Shown: positions 25,327-34,295 of the stretch, in pieces
Position numbering within the stretch: the first letter of the stretch is position 1
Layout: each line of letters opens with the position of its first letter
Source: Butyricimonas faecalis
GTDB taxonomy: Bacteria > Bacteroidota > Bacteroidia > Bacteroidales > Marinifilaceae
DNA: 64,000 bases
NCBI RefSeq assembly: GCF_003991565.1
Contig: NZ_CP032819.1
Span: 124,001 to 188,000 of the forward strand
Direction of reading: 5' to 3'
Notes under the pieces: generated by a model
The model's input: only the letters and a program-made list of their open reading frames with translations
The model's database searches: none
Told to the model about the DNA's origin: nothing
Program-made: the position numbers and the translations under genes

Positions 25327-25413
25327 TTTAGCATTTAGAGTTTAGAATTTAGAGTAGGAAAGAGGGGGTGTTTGTGCGGCTGAAATCTAAAATCTAAAAT
25401 CATTAAATCTAAA
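25326..25413. repeat. A+T-rich direct repeats between parA and parB
   Basis: It holds TTTAGCATTTAGAGTTTAGA and a second group AAATCTAAAATCTAAAATC. The words are the same as those at 39737, 47388 and 63166. A transcript through parA-parB would carry them. Confidence 0.6.
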
Positions 25414-25424
25414 ATTAATAAGAG

Positions 25425-26318
25425 ATGGCGAAAAAGAGTGCATTGGGTAAAGGTTTGGGTGCGTTGTTGTCGGATGCGGCAGAGGAGGCAAAGCCAAGAG
25501 GGACGGCCTCGTCGGCGTTACAGGAGGAATTGAAATTAAGTGATATCCGCCCGAATCCGAGCCAACCGAGAACCGTTTTTGATGAAGAAGCCTTGCACGA
25601 ACTGGCAGCTTCAATCAAGGCGATCGGTATCGTGCAACCCATTACCGTGAGGGAAGTGGAAGACGGGAAGTATGAGATTGTTGCCGGGGAACGTCGCTAC
25701 CGGGCATCTAAGTTAGCAGGATTGGAAACTATTCCCGCTTATATTCGTAAAGTGGAAGAGGAGTCCGTGCTTGAATTGGCATTGATTGAAAATATCCAGC
25801 GGGAGGATTTGAACGCTATCGAGATTGCGATTTCGTACGAGCGTTTGATCGACGAGTGTAACTTGACGCAGGACGCGTTGAGTGAACGAGTCGGTAAGAA
25901 ACGAACGACGATTTCTAATTATTTGCGTTTGTTGAAATTGCCCGCTCCGATACAGTTAGCGATCAAGGAACGGAAAATCAGTATGGGACACGCCCGTGCT
26001 ATTATTAATATAGAAGATCCGGAAACCCAATACATGGTTTTCGAGCAGATCATGAAATACGATTTCTCCGTGCGGAAGGTCGAGGAAATCGTTCGTGAGT
26101 TGATGAAGCCCGAAGAGGAAAAAGAGAAGAAGGCCGAGAGGAAACGTCAGCCTATTGAGGATTACATGGAGTTACAGACTCATTTGGCTCGTTATTTTGG
26201 CACAAAGGTCGACTTGAAACGAAACGAGAAGGGACGGGGAAAGATCGTGATTTCTTTTAAATCGGATAGTGATCTGGAACGAATTGTTGAATTATTGGAT
26301 AAAGTGGATAAGAAATAG
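25425..26318 (+). CDS. parB: Chromosome partition protein ParB
   Basis: A 297-residue ParB/Spo0J. The N-terminal domain carries the CTP-binding box GERRYR (88-93) and ENIQRED (122-128). A helix-turn-helix with LTQDALSERVGKKRTTISNY (148-167) binds parS. A charged linker (about 222-238) leads to the C-terminal dimerisation segment ending in ELLDKVDKK. ParB loads and spreads at parS as a CTP-dependent clamp and stimulates ParA. It is followed after 8 bases by the DUF5683 gene, so they may share a transcript. Confidence 0.95.
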   Translation: MAKKSALGKGLGALLSDAAEEAKPRGTASSALQEELKLSDIRPNPSQPRTVFDEEALHELAASIKAIGIVQPITVREVEDGKYEIVAGERRYRASKLAGLETIPAYIRKVEEESVLELALIENIQREDLNAIEIAISYERLIDECNLTQDALSERVGKKRTTISNYLRLLKLPAPIQLAIKERKISMGHARAIINIEDPETQYMVFEQIMKYDFSVRKVEEIVRELMKPEEEKEKKAERKRQPIEDYMELQTHLARYFGTKVDLKRNEKGRGKIVISFKSDSDLERIVELLDKVDKK

Positions 26319-26326
26319 ACTTTGTA

Positions 26327-27046
26327 GTGAGAAATATTTTAGTGAAAATAGTTTTGATTATCCCGGTTTTGCTTGTTTGTACGGGAGTGACGGCATCGGA
26401 ATATCGTTCGGACTTTCCTGTATTTTTGCAAGACACGATCATTCATTCGGATTCTTTGACATTCACGGGGAAAGAGGAAGTGTTGAAAAGGAGAGCTAGA
26501 AAAAGAGATAACGAAAAACCTCATTCTCCCCATCGGGCCACGATCATGGCGATGATTTTACCGGGTTCCGGGCAGATTTATAACCGGCAATGGTGGAAGT
26601 TGCCGATTTTGTACGGGGGTATCGGGGCTACCGTGTACGGGTTGTCGTGGAATATGAAGTATTACAAGAAATACCGTACGGCATTCGTGGACTACACGGC
26701 TTATCTGAACGCTTTGGAGGCTGATCCGGAAACGCCTTACCCGGCCCATTCGAGCTGGGACAATTTGATGTTGCCGGGTAAAACGGCAGAGAATTACAAC
26801 GCGTCCATGCGAAAGCGTTTACAGGAACAGTTGAAAACGAAGAAAGATAATTATAAACGGAATCGGGATTTGTTGTATATCGTATCCGGTGCTATATATG
26901 CGATACAAATCATTGATGCTACGGTATTTGCACATTTTTATGATTTTGAGATCAACGACGATTTGTCTATGAATCTTCGTCCCTCAACCGGATTCTCGCC
27001 CGTCAGTGGGGGAACCGTAGGTTTAACATTAACTTTTAATTTTTAA
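26327..27046 (+). CDS. DUF5683 domain membrane protein
   Basis: A 239-residue protein starting at a GTG (an alternative GTG lies five codons later). An N-terminal hydrophobic segment (about 5-20) can be a signal. The DUF5683 signature ATIMAMILPGSGQIYNRQWW (67-86) precedes two membrane-like segments, and KLPILYGGIGATVYG is clear. A second hydrophobic patch near 182-198 ends in DATVFAHF. The protein finishes in a beta-like tail (GGTVGLTLTFNF), as often seen in envelope proteins. The gene is conserved between parB and lytic transglycosylase genes in Bacteroidales; its function is not known. Confidence 0.85.
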   Translation: MRNILVKIVLIIPVLLVCTGVTASEYRSDFPVFLQDTIIHSDSLTFTGKEEVLKRRARKRDNEKPHSPHRATIMAMILPGSGQIYNRQWWKLPILYGGIGATVYGLSWNMKYYKKYRTAFVDYTAYLNALEADPETPYPAHSSWDNLMLPGKTAENYNASMRKRLQEQLKTKKDNYKRNRDLLYIVSGAIYAIQIIDATVFAHFYDFEINDDLSMNLRPSTGFSPVSGGTVGLTLTFNF

Positions 27047-27056
27047 AGGAGTGAAC

Positions 27057-28634
27057 ATGCGTTTTGTGTTTTTGTGGCTTTGTGTGATTTTATTTTCAGA
27101 TGTAGTATATGGAGAGAGCGATCGGGATTCGTTGAAAGTGCGATTGGGTGCTCCCCGCTTGAATACCGGGGCTCCGGTGTTGTTGACGGATTCTATTCCG
27201 GGGGCTTTCATCGAGCGATTGGATGAGTTGTATAGTAAATGGTATGTTAACAGGCTGGGAGAAGGGGATTATGTGGATTCGGTTTATTTGACAGAGATGG
27301 TGACAGGGCCCTCCGTGCCTGATTCTGTTTATTTGCAGCGTTTGGATAGATTGAATTCTGCGATAAAGCTTTCCTATAACGATATTGTGCGAAACTATAT
27401 TGAATTATATACCGTGAGACGTCGTGCTCAAGTGGGGACGATGTTGGGCTTGAGTTCTTATTATTTCCCTATTTTTGAAGAGATTCTGGATCGGGAGGGA
27501 TTACCGCAGGAGTTGAAGTTTTTGCCCGTGATCGAGAGCGCTTTGAACCCGCGGGCGTTTTCCCGTGCGGGGGCTTGCGGATTGTGGCAATTTATGTACG
27601 GGACAGGAAAGATGTACAAATTGGAAATCAATTCTTTCATTGACGAACGTCGTGATCCGGTGAGATCCACGGAGGCTGCCGTGTGTTTTTTGAAGGACCT
27701 GTATAGTATTTACGAAGATTGGATTCTGGTGATCGCTGCCTATAATTGCGGACCGGGTAACGTGAACAAGGCCATACGGCGGTCGGGAAGTAAAAAGAAT
27801 TATTGGGATATTTATTTCCATTTGCCGAAAGAGACCCGCGGTTATGTACCGGCTTTTATCGCTGCCATGTACACGTTTAATTATCACAAAGAGCATAATA
27901 TTTTCCCGTTGGAGAATGAATTACCCACAATGTGCGACACGATCATGATTTCCGATGCCTTGCATTTCGAGCAGGTGTCTAAGTTGGTGGATATATCCGT
28001 GGAACAAATCCGGGATTTGAATCCGCAGTATCGTTCGGATATCGTACCTGCCGGTTTTGGAAAGAGTTATGCCTTGCGGGTTCCTTATAATTATGTAGGA
28101 GAGTTTATCGATAAACAAGATACGATTTTTGCTTATAACCGGAAGACGTATTTTAATGATAGTGACCGTACGGCCGATCCGAAAAGCCGTTTTAAGAAAT
28201 ACGCCCATGCCCACGCTGTTCCCAGCAATAAAGCCAAATTGGTTTACACGGTGAAGAGCGGGGATGTGATCGGGAAGATTGCCGAGAGGTTTAACGTGCG
28301 TTTGTCCGATTTGAAATACTGGAACGGGATGACGAGAGATCGTATTAATATCGGGCAGAAACTTACGGTTTACGTGCCTCATAACAAGGTGGATTACTAC
28401 AAGTCGAAAGTGAATGCCAAATATGCGGGGGTGGCCGCAAATGCGGAGGTGGAGGCAGAACCTTTGGCTGAAGGAGAGTTTTTTTACTACACGATTAAAC
28501 GGGGTGAAAATTTGTGGTCGATTGCCAAGAAATACCCGGGCGTGTCTAACCGGGATATCATGAAGTGGAATGGTTTGACAGATCGATCGGCAAGTAATTT
28601 GAAACCGGGGCAAAAGTTAAAGATTAAGATTTAA
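27057..28634 (+). CDS. mltD: Membrane-bound lytic transglycosylase D-like with LysM domains
   Basis: A 525-residue secreted protein; the ATG at 27057 stands after AAAGGAG and I prefer it to the GTG two codons earlier. Signal peptide 1-19. The SLT domain (about 140-260) has catalytic Glu160 in VIESALNPRAFS, GLWQFM and AAYNCGPGNV. Next come a degenerate LysM-like piece (about 300-343) and two clear LysM repeats (396-440, 477-525; YTVKSGD and YTIKRGEN). It cuts peptidoglycan glycan strands to 1,6-anhydro ends; LysM repeats bind the wall. There is a strong terminator after the stop codon. Confidence 0.92.
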   Translation: MRFVFLWLCVILFSDVVYGESDRDSLKVRLGAPRLNTGAPVLLTDSIPGAFIERLDELYSKWYVNRLGEGDYVDSVYLTEMVTGPSVPDSVYLQRLDRLNSAIKLSYNDIVRNYIELYTVRRRAQVGTMLGLSSYYFPIFEEILDREGLPQELKFLPVIESALNPRAFSRAGACGLWQFMYGTGKMYKLEINSFIDERRDPVRSTEAAVCFLKDLYSIYEDWILVIAAYNCGPGNVNKAIRRSGSKKNYWDIYFHLPKETRGYVPAFIAAMYTFNYHKEHNIFPLENELPTMCDTIMISDALHFEQVSKLVDISVEQIRDLNPQYRSDIVPAGFGKSYALRVPYNYVGEFIDKQDTIFAYNRKTYFNDSDRTADPKSRFKKYAHAHAVPSNKAKLVYTVKSGDVIGKIAERFNVRLSDLKYWNGMTRDRINIGQKLTVYVPHNKVDYYKSKVNAKYAGVAANAEVEAEPLAEGEFFYYTIKRGENLWSIAKKYPGVSNRDIMKWNGLTDRSASNLKPGQKLKIKI

Positions 28635-28641
28635 TAATAGG

Positions 28642-28668
28642 AAGTGAGATTTTATCTCACTTTTCTTT
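28642..28668 (+). terminator. Intrinsic terminator after mltD
   Basis: AAGTGAGAT and ATCTCACTT form a perfect 9-bp stem around TTT, followed by TTCTTTT. It ends the parA-parB-DUF5683-mltD group. Confidence 0.75.
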
Positions 28669-28704
28669 TATATTTGTGTTGGTATAACCCAATATCGATG
28701 ATTC

Positions 28705-29256
28705 ATGCTCGATAATTTGCATATAGAACGAGTGGCTAAAGGAGATCGTGTAGCTTTTAAGGAGTTACACGAGGAGTTGTATCAACGAATGTTTTACTAC
28801 GTGTACAAGATGCTACATGATAAAGAGCAGACGGAAGATGTTATTCAGGAAGCTTTTGTTCTATATTGGAAGAATCGTGTGAATTTTAATAATTTGTTGG
28901 CAGTGAAGACCTACCTGTTTACAGTTGTCAGAAATAAGGTTATGGTTCAACTCCGGGACGAGGCTATTCATAAGCGTATTTTAGAGGCAATGGAATGGGA
29001 TGAGTATGAAGTGGAGGACCATTTGTTGGTCTCTGCGGAAATTTGTGGGGAGGTGCAACAGGCCGTGAAAGGATTGCCTGCCCAAACTCGTCGAGTTATC
29101 GAGTTAAGCATGGAGGATATGACCGTGGAAAAGATCGCTGTTGCCATGCAAATTTCTCCCAACACGGTTAAGACGTTGAAAAAAGCGGGATATCAAGTTC
29201 TGAGAGAGAAATTGAAACACTTGCGGGTTTTATTGCCATTTTTATTTGTCGGATAA
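28705..29256 (+). CDS. RNA polymerase ECF sigma factor
   Basis: A 183-residue sigma-70 factor of the ECF class. Region 2 includes MFYYVYKMLHDKEQTEDVIQEAFVLYWKNR; region 4 (about 115-165) includes LPAQTRRVIELSMEDMTVEKIAVAMQISPNTVKTLKK. It directs transcription of the SusC/SusD operon downstream once released by its FecR-type anti-sigma factor, encoded 83 bases later. The C-terminal tail LKHLRVLLPFLFV is hydrophobic, which is common in Bacteroidetes ECF factors. This is the standard sigma/FecR/STN-SusC surface signalling set. Confidence 0.93.
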   Translation: MLDNLHIERVAKGDRVAFKELHEELYQRMFYYVYKMLHDKEQTEDVIQEAFVLYWKNRVNFNNLLAVKTYLFTVVRNKVMVQLRDEAIHKRILEAMEWDEYEVEDHLLVSAEICGEVQQAVKGLPAQTRRVIELSMEDMTVEKIAVAMQISPNTVKTLKKAGYQVLREKLKHLRVLLPFLFVG

Positions 29257-29339
29257 TTTTTTTGCAAAAAATCGTTTTTTTATTCACCCGTTTTCTAGAC
29301 TTGTGAAATTATAGGATGTAGTTTAGAAAATAGTGTGTT

Positions 29340-30506
29340 ATGGATCATATAGAAAAAGAGATAAAGGTTGCTGACGTTATTACCCGGAAATTACTTGTCG
29401 GAGAAGAAATTTCGGAGCAGGAGGAAGCGGCGCTACGGGGATGGCTGGAAGAGTCTGAAAGACATCGGGCGTGGTTTCGGGAATACCGGGAGAAATTGCC
29501 GTTGGGTGAGTTTGAGGAGGTCGTGCAGATTTCAGATGTAAAGGAGCAATGGCAAAAATTAGATCAATTGACGAAAGAACGGAAGCATATCGGGTGGAGG
29601 AAATGGAGTGCTTATGCCGCGGGAGTTGCTTTGTTGCTGTCTGTTGGACTCTGGTGGGGAATACAACGGGAAAAGGTGGAAGAGCCTGTTACGAGAATGG
29701 CCGTAATTGAACCGGGTACGGCACAAGCTGTATTGATCTTGAACGATGGCGAGAAGATTGCCTTAAAAGATCGTGATACTCTGGTGAACACGAAATCCTC
29801 AAGTATTAATATTCAGACGGGATTGGTGAAGTATGATGTAAAACCGACGGAAAGTGTTGAGGTTGAATATAACACGATAGAAGTCCCTCGTGGAGGTATT
29901 TATTCGTTAGTGTTGAGTGATGGGACAAAAGTTTTCTTGAATTCCGATTCTAGGTTAAAGTATCCGGTAACGTTTAATGGAGAGGACAGGAGGGTGGAAT
30001 TGAGTGGAGAAGCCTTTTTCGAGGTGGTTTCGGATTCTTTGCATCCTTTTATAGTACACACGCGGGATATGGAGACCCATGTACTGGGAACTACGTTTGA
30101 TATTCAAGCTTATCCGGATGAATTGACAACAAAGACTACATTGCTTACCGGACGAGTGCTGGTGAGCGTGAATCATTTGTCTTTAACGGAAACATTGAAG
30201 CCGGGATTGCAGGCTAGTTGGACGAAAGGGACGGATAAGATTACCGTGAAGAAGGTAAATGTGGCAACACAGGCTTTGTGGCGGGATGGAATTATCATGC
30301 TGGATGATGATGAGTTGGACGATGTGATGAGGATGTTGGCTCGGTGGTACAATGTGACGTATAAATTTAAAGGAGATCGGAGTGTAAAGCATACTTTTAC
30401 AGGGAAAATTGATCGGAATGAGGATTTGGAGAGTGTGTTGAAAACGTTGACATTGTTGGGAGGACCCAAATTTGAAATAAGAGGAACGGTGGTTTATATT
30501 CTTTAA
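29340..30506 (+). CDS. FecR-type anti-sigma factor
   Basis: A 388-residue inner membrane protein: cytoplasmic N-terminus (1-88) that binds the sigma factor, one membrane segment (89-107) and a periplasmic part. The FecR domain has VEVEYNTIEVPRGGIYSLVL, LSDGTKVFLNSDSRLKYPV and the GEAFFEV motif. The C-terminal 70 residues, from DDELDDVMRMLARWY to TVVYIL, fit DUF4974, which contacts the signalling domain of the transporter. It holds the sigma factor inactive until the SusC STN domain signals that substrate is bound. Confidence 0.92.
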   Translation: MDHIEKEIKVADVITRKLLVGEEISEQEEAALRGWLEESERHRAWFREYREKLPLGEFEEVVQISDVKEQWQKLDQLTKERKHIGWRKWSAYAAGVALLLSVGLWWGIQREKVEEPVTRMAVIEPGTAQAVLILNDGEKIALKDRDTLVNTKSSSINIQTGLVKYDVKPTESVEVEYNTIEVPRGGIYSLVLSDGTKVFLNSDSRLKYPVTFNGEDRRVELSGEAFFEVVSDSLHPFIVHTRDMETHVLGTTFDIQAYPDELTTKTTLLTGRVLVSVNHLSLTETLKPGLQASWTKGTDKITVKKVNVATQALWRDGIIMLDDDELDDVMRMLARWYNVTYKFKGDRSVKHTFTGKIDRNEDLESVLKTLTLLGGPKFEIRGTVVYIL

Positions 30507-30513
30507 AAAAATA

Positions 30514-30566
30514 ACCGAAAACATGTGGAAGATGTTTCCGGTCATTCAAACCTTGATAGATCAAGG
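30514..30566 (+). promoter_or_regulatory. Two hairpins in the leader of the SusC gene
   Basis: ACCGAAAACAT pairs imperfectly with ATGTTTCCGGT (30514-30542), and CCTTGAT pairs perfectly with ATCAAGG (30551-30566). They sit between the FecR stop and the SusC ATG. They may stabilise SusC mRNA or partly end the FecR message; this is inference. Confidence 0.45.
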
Positions 30567-30582
30567 TATATTTAATAATTAA

Positions 30583-33500
30583 ATGTTTTACAAATCTATG
30601 AAAAAGAATCGTAAAATGGAACATCTGAAGATGTTTTCTACTTTCGGTAGGCGATGGCTATGGATTAGCATGAACATGTTGATCTGGATGATCGTGGTCC
30701 TGCCAAATGTTTATGGACAACAATCTGAAAAATTGATTTCTTTAAACGTGAATCAAGTTTCGGTTTTGGAAGCTATTCAGCAAATTAATCTATTAAGTGA
30801 CAATTCGATTAGTTACAAGCGGGAGGAGTTGGAAAAGGAAGTCAAGAAAGTAACATTGAATTTGACTGATGTGAAAGTGTTGACTGCAGTGCGAGCCGTA
30901 TTGAATGGTTCTCGTTTGGAGGCTATGGTTCATGGGGAAGTTATTTTAATTGTTCCTCAAAAAGACGCGAGAACTTCAATGCAGATGATTAATGTGAAAG
31001 GAGTGGTTACTGATAAAAATAAGATTCCGATGCCGGGAGTTACGGTGAAATTGGTCGGTGCTTCTATAGGTACGGCTACTAATGTAAAAGGATTTTTCTC
31101 ATTACAGTTGCCAGCGCAGAATGGAATGTTGGAGTTTTCTTTCGTGGGATATAAATCAAGAAAAATTGATTTTGCAACCAACATGAGGGATACGATTCGG
31201 GTTGTTTTGGAGGAGGATATACAATCGATGGATGAGGTGATTGTTACCGGATACCAAAATATTGACAAGCGGATGAACACGAGTGCCGTACAGACGTTGA
31301 AAATGGATGAAATAAGAGTGGCAGGAGTACAAACGGTTGACCAGTTATTGGAGTCGAGAGTTCCTGGAATGATTTTTATGCAAAATTCGGGACAAGTGGG
31401 AGCAACTCCGAAAATTCGAGTACGAGGGACTTCTACCGTGTTGGGAAATCAAGAGCCGGTATGGGTGTTAGATGGGATTGTATTGCATGATCCCGTGAAC
31501 GTGAATGCTTCTCTAGCGAATAGTCTGGATTTTGTAAATTTGGTAGGGAATGCGATTTCCGGTATTAATCCGGAAGATATTGAGCGAATCGATATTTTAA
31601 AAGATGCATCAGCCACCGCGCTGTATGGAGCTAAGGCCGCTAATGGAGTTATCGTGATCACAACGAAGAAAGGTAAAGTGGGAACCCCGGCTTTGTCATA
31701 TAGTATGTCTGGAACTTTTACGGCTCGTCCGAGATATACGGATAAAAGTATTTATTTGATGAATTCCAAGGAGCGTATCGCTTATTCCCGAGAAATTATG
31801 GAAAAAGGACTATCGTATCCTTCTATTACGAATTGGGTGGGATATGAAGGTGTTTTGAACGATTTTTACCAGGGGAATATTACCGGGGAACAGATGCTAC
31901 AGGAAATCGATCGCTTGGAAACCGTTAATACTGATTGGTTTGATTTGATGATGCGTGATGCTTTTTCTCATAGCCATACTTTAAGTCTTTCCGGGGGAAC
32001 AGATAATATTCGTTATTATGCTTCGTTGGGATATTCAGATGAAGTGGGCGTTATTCGGAAAGAAGGAAACAAGCGATACACGACGAATATGAATATAAAT
32101 GGTACGTTTAATAAATTTTCTTTTCAGTTCTCTTTAACTGCTAATAAAGGCGAGCGAAATTATGCCAATAGTGAAATAGATATATTGAATTATGCTTATT
32201 ATACTTCCAGGGCAATTCCAGCTTACAATGAGGATGGAACACTATTCTATTATAATAGGGAAGGTGGTCCTGGAAGTACAAAGGTCGGACTGGCATTTAA
32301 TGCCTTGAATGAGATGAATAATTGTCGGGATGAATACACGAACTCGGGTATTACATTAACGTCAAATTTAAATTACAGTTTGAATGAAAGTTTGAAAGGG
32401 CAGTTTATATTTTCGTATGCTATCAACAACAATTTGCAGGAGAGTTTTCTACTTGCAAATACATGGTATGCCGCTAACTTGAGGGGAACGAATTATGGGG
32501 AAGAGATGCTCTTGGCGACGAAGGCTTTTTCGAAGATGCCTTATGGAGGTGAATATAGACAGACAACCACGCGTAACGAAAGTTATACAACCCGGTTACA
32601 ACTGGATTTTAATAAATTTTTAGATAAGGATCAGAAGCATTTGATAAATGCTGCAATTGGTTTCGAGGCTTCTTCAAGTACATATAAGGGACTTCAACGA
32701 ACAGCTCGGGGATATATTCCCGAACGGGGAAAAATGTTTGTTTCCGTGGATTATAACCAATTCCCGGCTTATGCAGAATGGGCATTAACAAATGAGACAG
32801 CTAAAGGGATAATGACGGATAATGTCACGAACGAACTTTCCGGTTATTTTACCTTATCTTATACTTATAATAATGCTTACACGGTTAATTTTAATACGCG
32901 GGCGGATGCTTCTAATAAATTTGGAAGTCGCAGTAATGAAAAATTGCTGCCGGTGTGGTCTGTGTCTGGAACATGGGATATGAAAGCTAATTTATTGAAG
33001 AATGTGCATTGGATAGATGTTCTTTCTCCTCGTGCTTCATTCGGATACCAAGGAAATATGTTGGATTCCCAAACACCGGAATTGATTATCAAGAAAGGGG
33101 ATATGAATGAATATTTCGAAGAATATATGTCTACGATTGCTCATTACCCGAATCCGAACTTACGTTGGGAGAAAACCGGTACGTTGAATGTTTCGCTTGA
33201 TTTTTCACTTTTTCAAAATCGGTTGAGAGGTACTGTCTCTTATTTCTATAAGAAGACGAAAGACGCTTTTCTTTCTAAACAAGTGTCGGATATTAACGGA
33301 AGAGATGAATATGTTATTAATTCAGGAACTATTGAAAATAAAGGATTTGAGTTGAGTTTTAATTTTACTCCAATCAAGTCTTCAGGAGAAATTGGTGCAT
33401 TTCGTTGGGATATAGATCCTCAGTTAGGGCAGGTTGTGAATAATTTATTAACGAAAGCTGTAAATGGGAATAACTTTGAGAAGACAGAAAATGAAATATT

Positions 33501-34284
33501 TTATACGGATTATTTGAACGGTACGGCCTTGGTGAAAGGGAAACCATTGAATACGTTCTACTCGTATTGTTTTGATGGATTGTCTCCGGAAGACGGACGT
33601 CCAATGTTTAAAGGAATTAACAAAGACGAGGTAGCAGAAAAATATTTGAAGATGGATCGCGAACAAGTATATATGGAGGTAATGAGACATTCCGGTACGC
33701 GTGTTCCTGTGATTCAGGGGGGTATTTCGAATACTTTCTCTTACAAACATTTTTCATTGAATGTTTATTTAGGGTATTCTATCGGGTCTAAAATTCGTTT
33801 GTTGAAGTTATATGGTAATCAAAACAGTTCTACGATAGCACCCCTTCCGGAGAATAATGTGCGTCGGGAGTTCGTGCATCGTTGGCAACGACCGGGCGAT
33901 GAAAAGCATACTAATATTCCCGGATTGTTACCCAATAATTCGTATCACGAGACAATAGGATATGGATTATGGTGGAATGGCAATGATTATGCTTCAATCC
34001 GTTTTGCTGATAATTTGTGGCAAATGTACGATAATTCTGATTTGAGGGTTGTTAGTGGTAATTATTTGAAATTACAGTCTTTTTCGTTTAATTATTCCTT
34101 GTCAGAAAAATTGTGTCAGAAAATGCACATGAAAGCGGCTAGTATCGGTTTAACGGGACATAATGTACATACATGGTGTAATTCTAAATTGAAAGGACAA
34201 GATCCCTCACAATCCGGATCGTCGGATAAATTGAATCTTTCTTTACGTCCGTCTTATTCTATAAGTTTACGTGTTTCATTTTAA
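30583..34284 (+). CDS. SusC/RagA TonB-linked outer membrane transporter with STN domain
   Basis: A 1233-residue TonB-dependent transporter. Signal region to about 45; STN domain (about 46-115; LISLNVNQVSVLEAIQQI); carboxypeptidase-like regulatory domain (about 137-212; VKGVVTDKNKIPMPGVTVKL); TonB box and plug from DEVIVTGYQNIDKRM with KIRVRGTSTV, WVLDGI, ERIDILKDASATALYGAKAA; then a long beta barrel ending in YSISLRVSF with terminal Phe. The STN domain marks it as a signal transducer acting on the FecR gene upstream. With SusD it imports a glycan or peptide; no glycosidase is in the operon, so the substrate is not clear. Confidence 0.95.
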   Translation: MFYKSMKKNRKMEHLKMFSTFGRRWLWISMNMLIWMIVVLPNVYGQQSEKLISLNVNQVSVLEAIQQINLLSDNSISYKREELEKEVKKVTLNLTDVKVLTAVRAVLNGSRLEAMVHGEVILIVPQKDARTSMQMINVKGVVTDKNKIPMPGVTVKLVGASIGTATNVKGFFSLQLPAQNGMLEFSFVGYKSRKIDFATNMRDTIRVVLEEDIQSMDEVIVTGYQNIDKRMNTSAVQTLKMDEIRVAGVQTVDQLLESRVPGMIFMQNSGQVGATPKIRVRGTSTVLGNQEPVWVLDGIVLHDPVNVNASLANSLDFVNLVGNAISGINPEDIERIDILKDASATALYGAKAANGVIVITTKKGKVGTPALSYSMSGTFTARPRYTDKSIYLMNSKERIAYSREIMEKGLSYPSITNWVGYEGVLNDFYQGNITGEQMLQEIDRLETVNTDWFDLMMRDAFSHSHTLSLSGGTDNIRYYASLGYSDEVGVIRKEGNKRYTTNMNINGTFNKFSFQFSLTANKGERNYANSEIDILNYAYYTSRAIPAYNEDGTLFYYNREGGPGSTKVGLAFNALNEMNNCRDEYTNSGITLTSNLNYSLNESLKGQFIFSYAINNNLQESFLLANTWYAANLRGTNYGEEMLLATKAFSKMPYGGEYRQTTTRNESYTTRLQLDFNKFLDKDQKHLINAAIGFEASSSTYKGLQRTARGYIPERGKMFVSVDYNQFPAYAEWALTNETAKGIMTDNVTNELSGYFTLSYTYNNAYTVNFNTRADASNKFGSRSNEKLLPVWSVSGTWDMKANLLKNVHWIDVLSPRASFGYQGNMLDSQTPELIIKKGDMNEYFEEYMSTIAHYPNPNLRWEKTGTLNVSLDFSLFQNRLRGTVSYFYKKTKDAFLSKQVSDINGRDEYVINSGTIENKGFELSFNFTPIKSSGEIGAFRWDIDPQLGQVVNNLLTKAVNGNNFEKTENEIFYTDYLNGTALVKGKPLNTFYSYCFDGLSPEDGRPMFKGINKDEVAEKYLKMDREQVYMEVMRHSGTRVPVIQGGISNTFSYKHFSLNVYLGYSIGSKIRLLKLYGNQNSSTIAPLPENNVRREFVHRWQRPGDEKHTNIPGLLPNNSYHETIGYGLWWNGNDYASIRFADNLWQMYDNSDLRVVSGNYLKLQSFSFNYSLSEKLCQKMHMKAASIGLTGHNVHTWCNSKLKGQDPSQSGSSDKLNLSLRPSYSISLRVSF

Positions 34285-34295
34285 AAAGAGACAAT

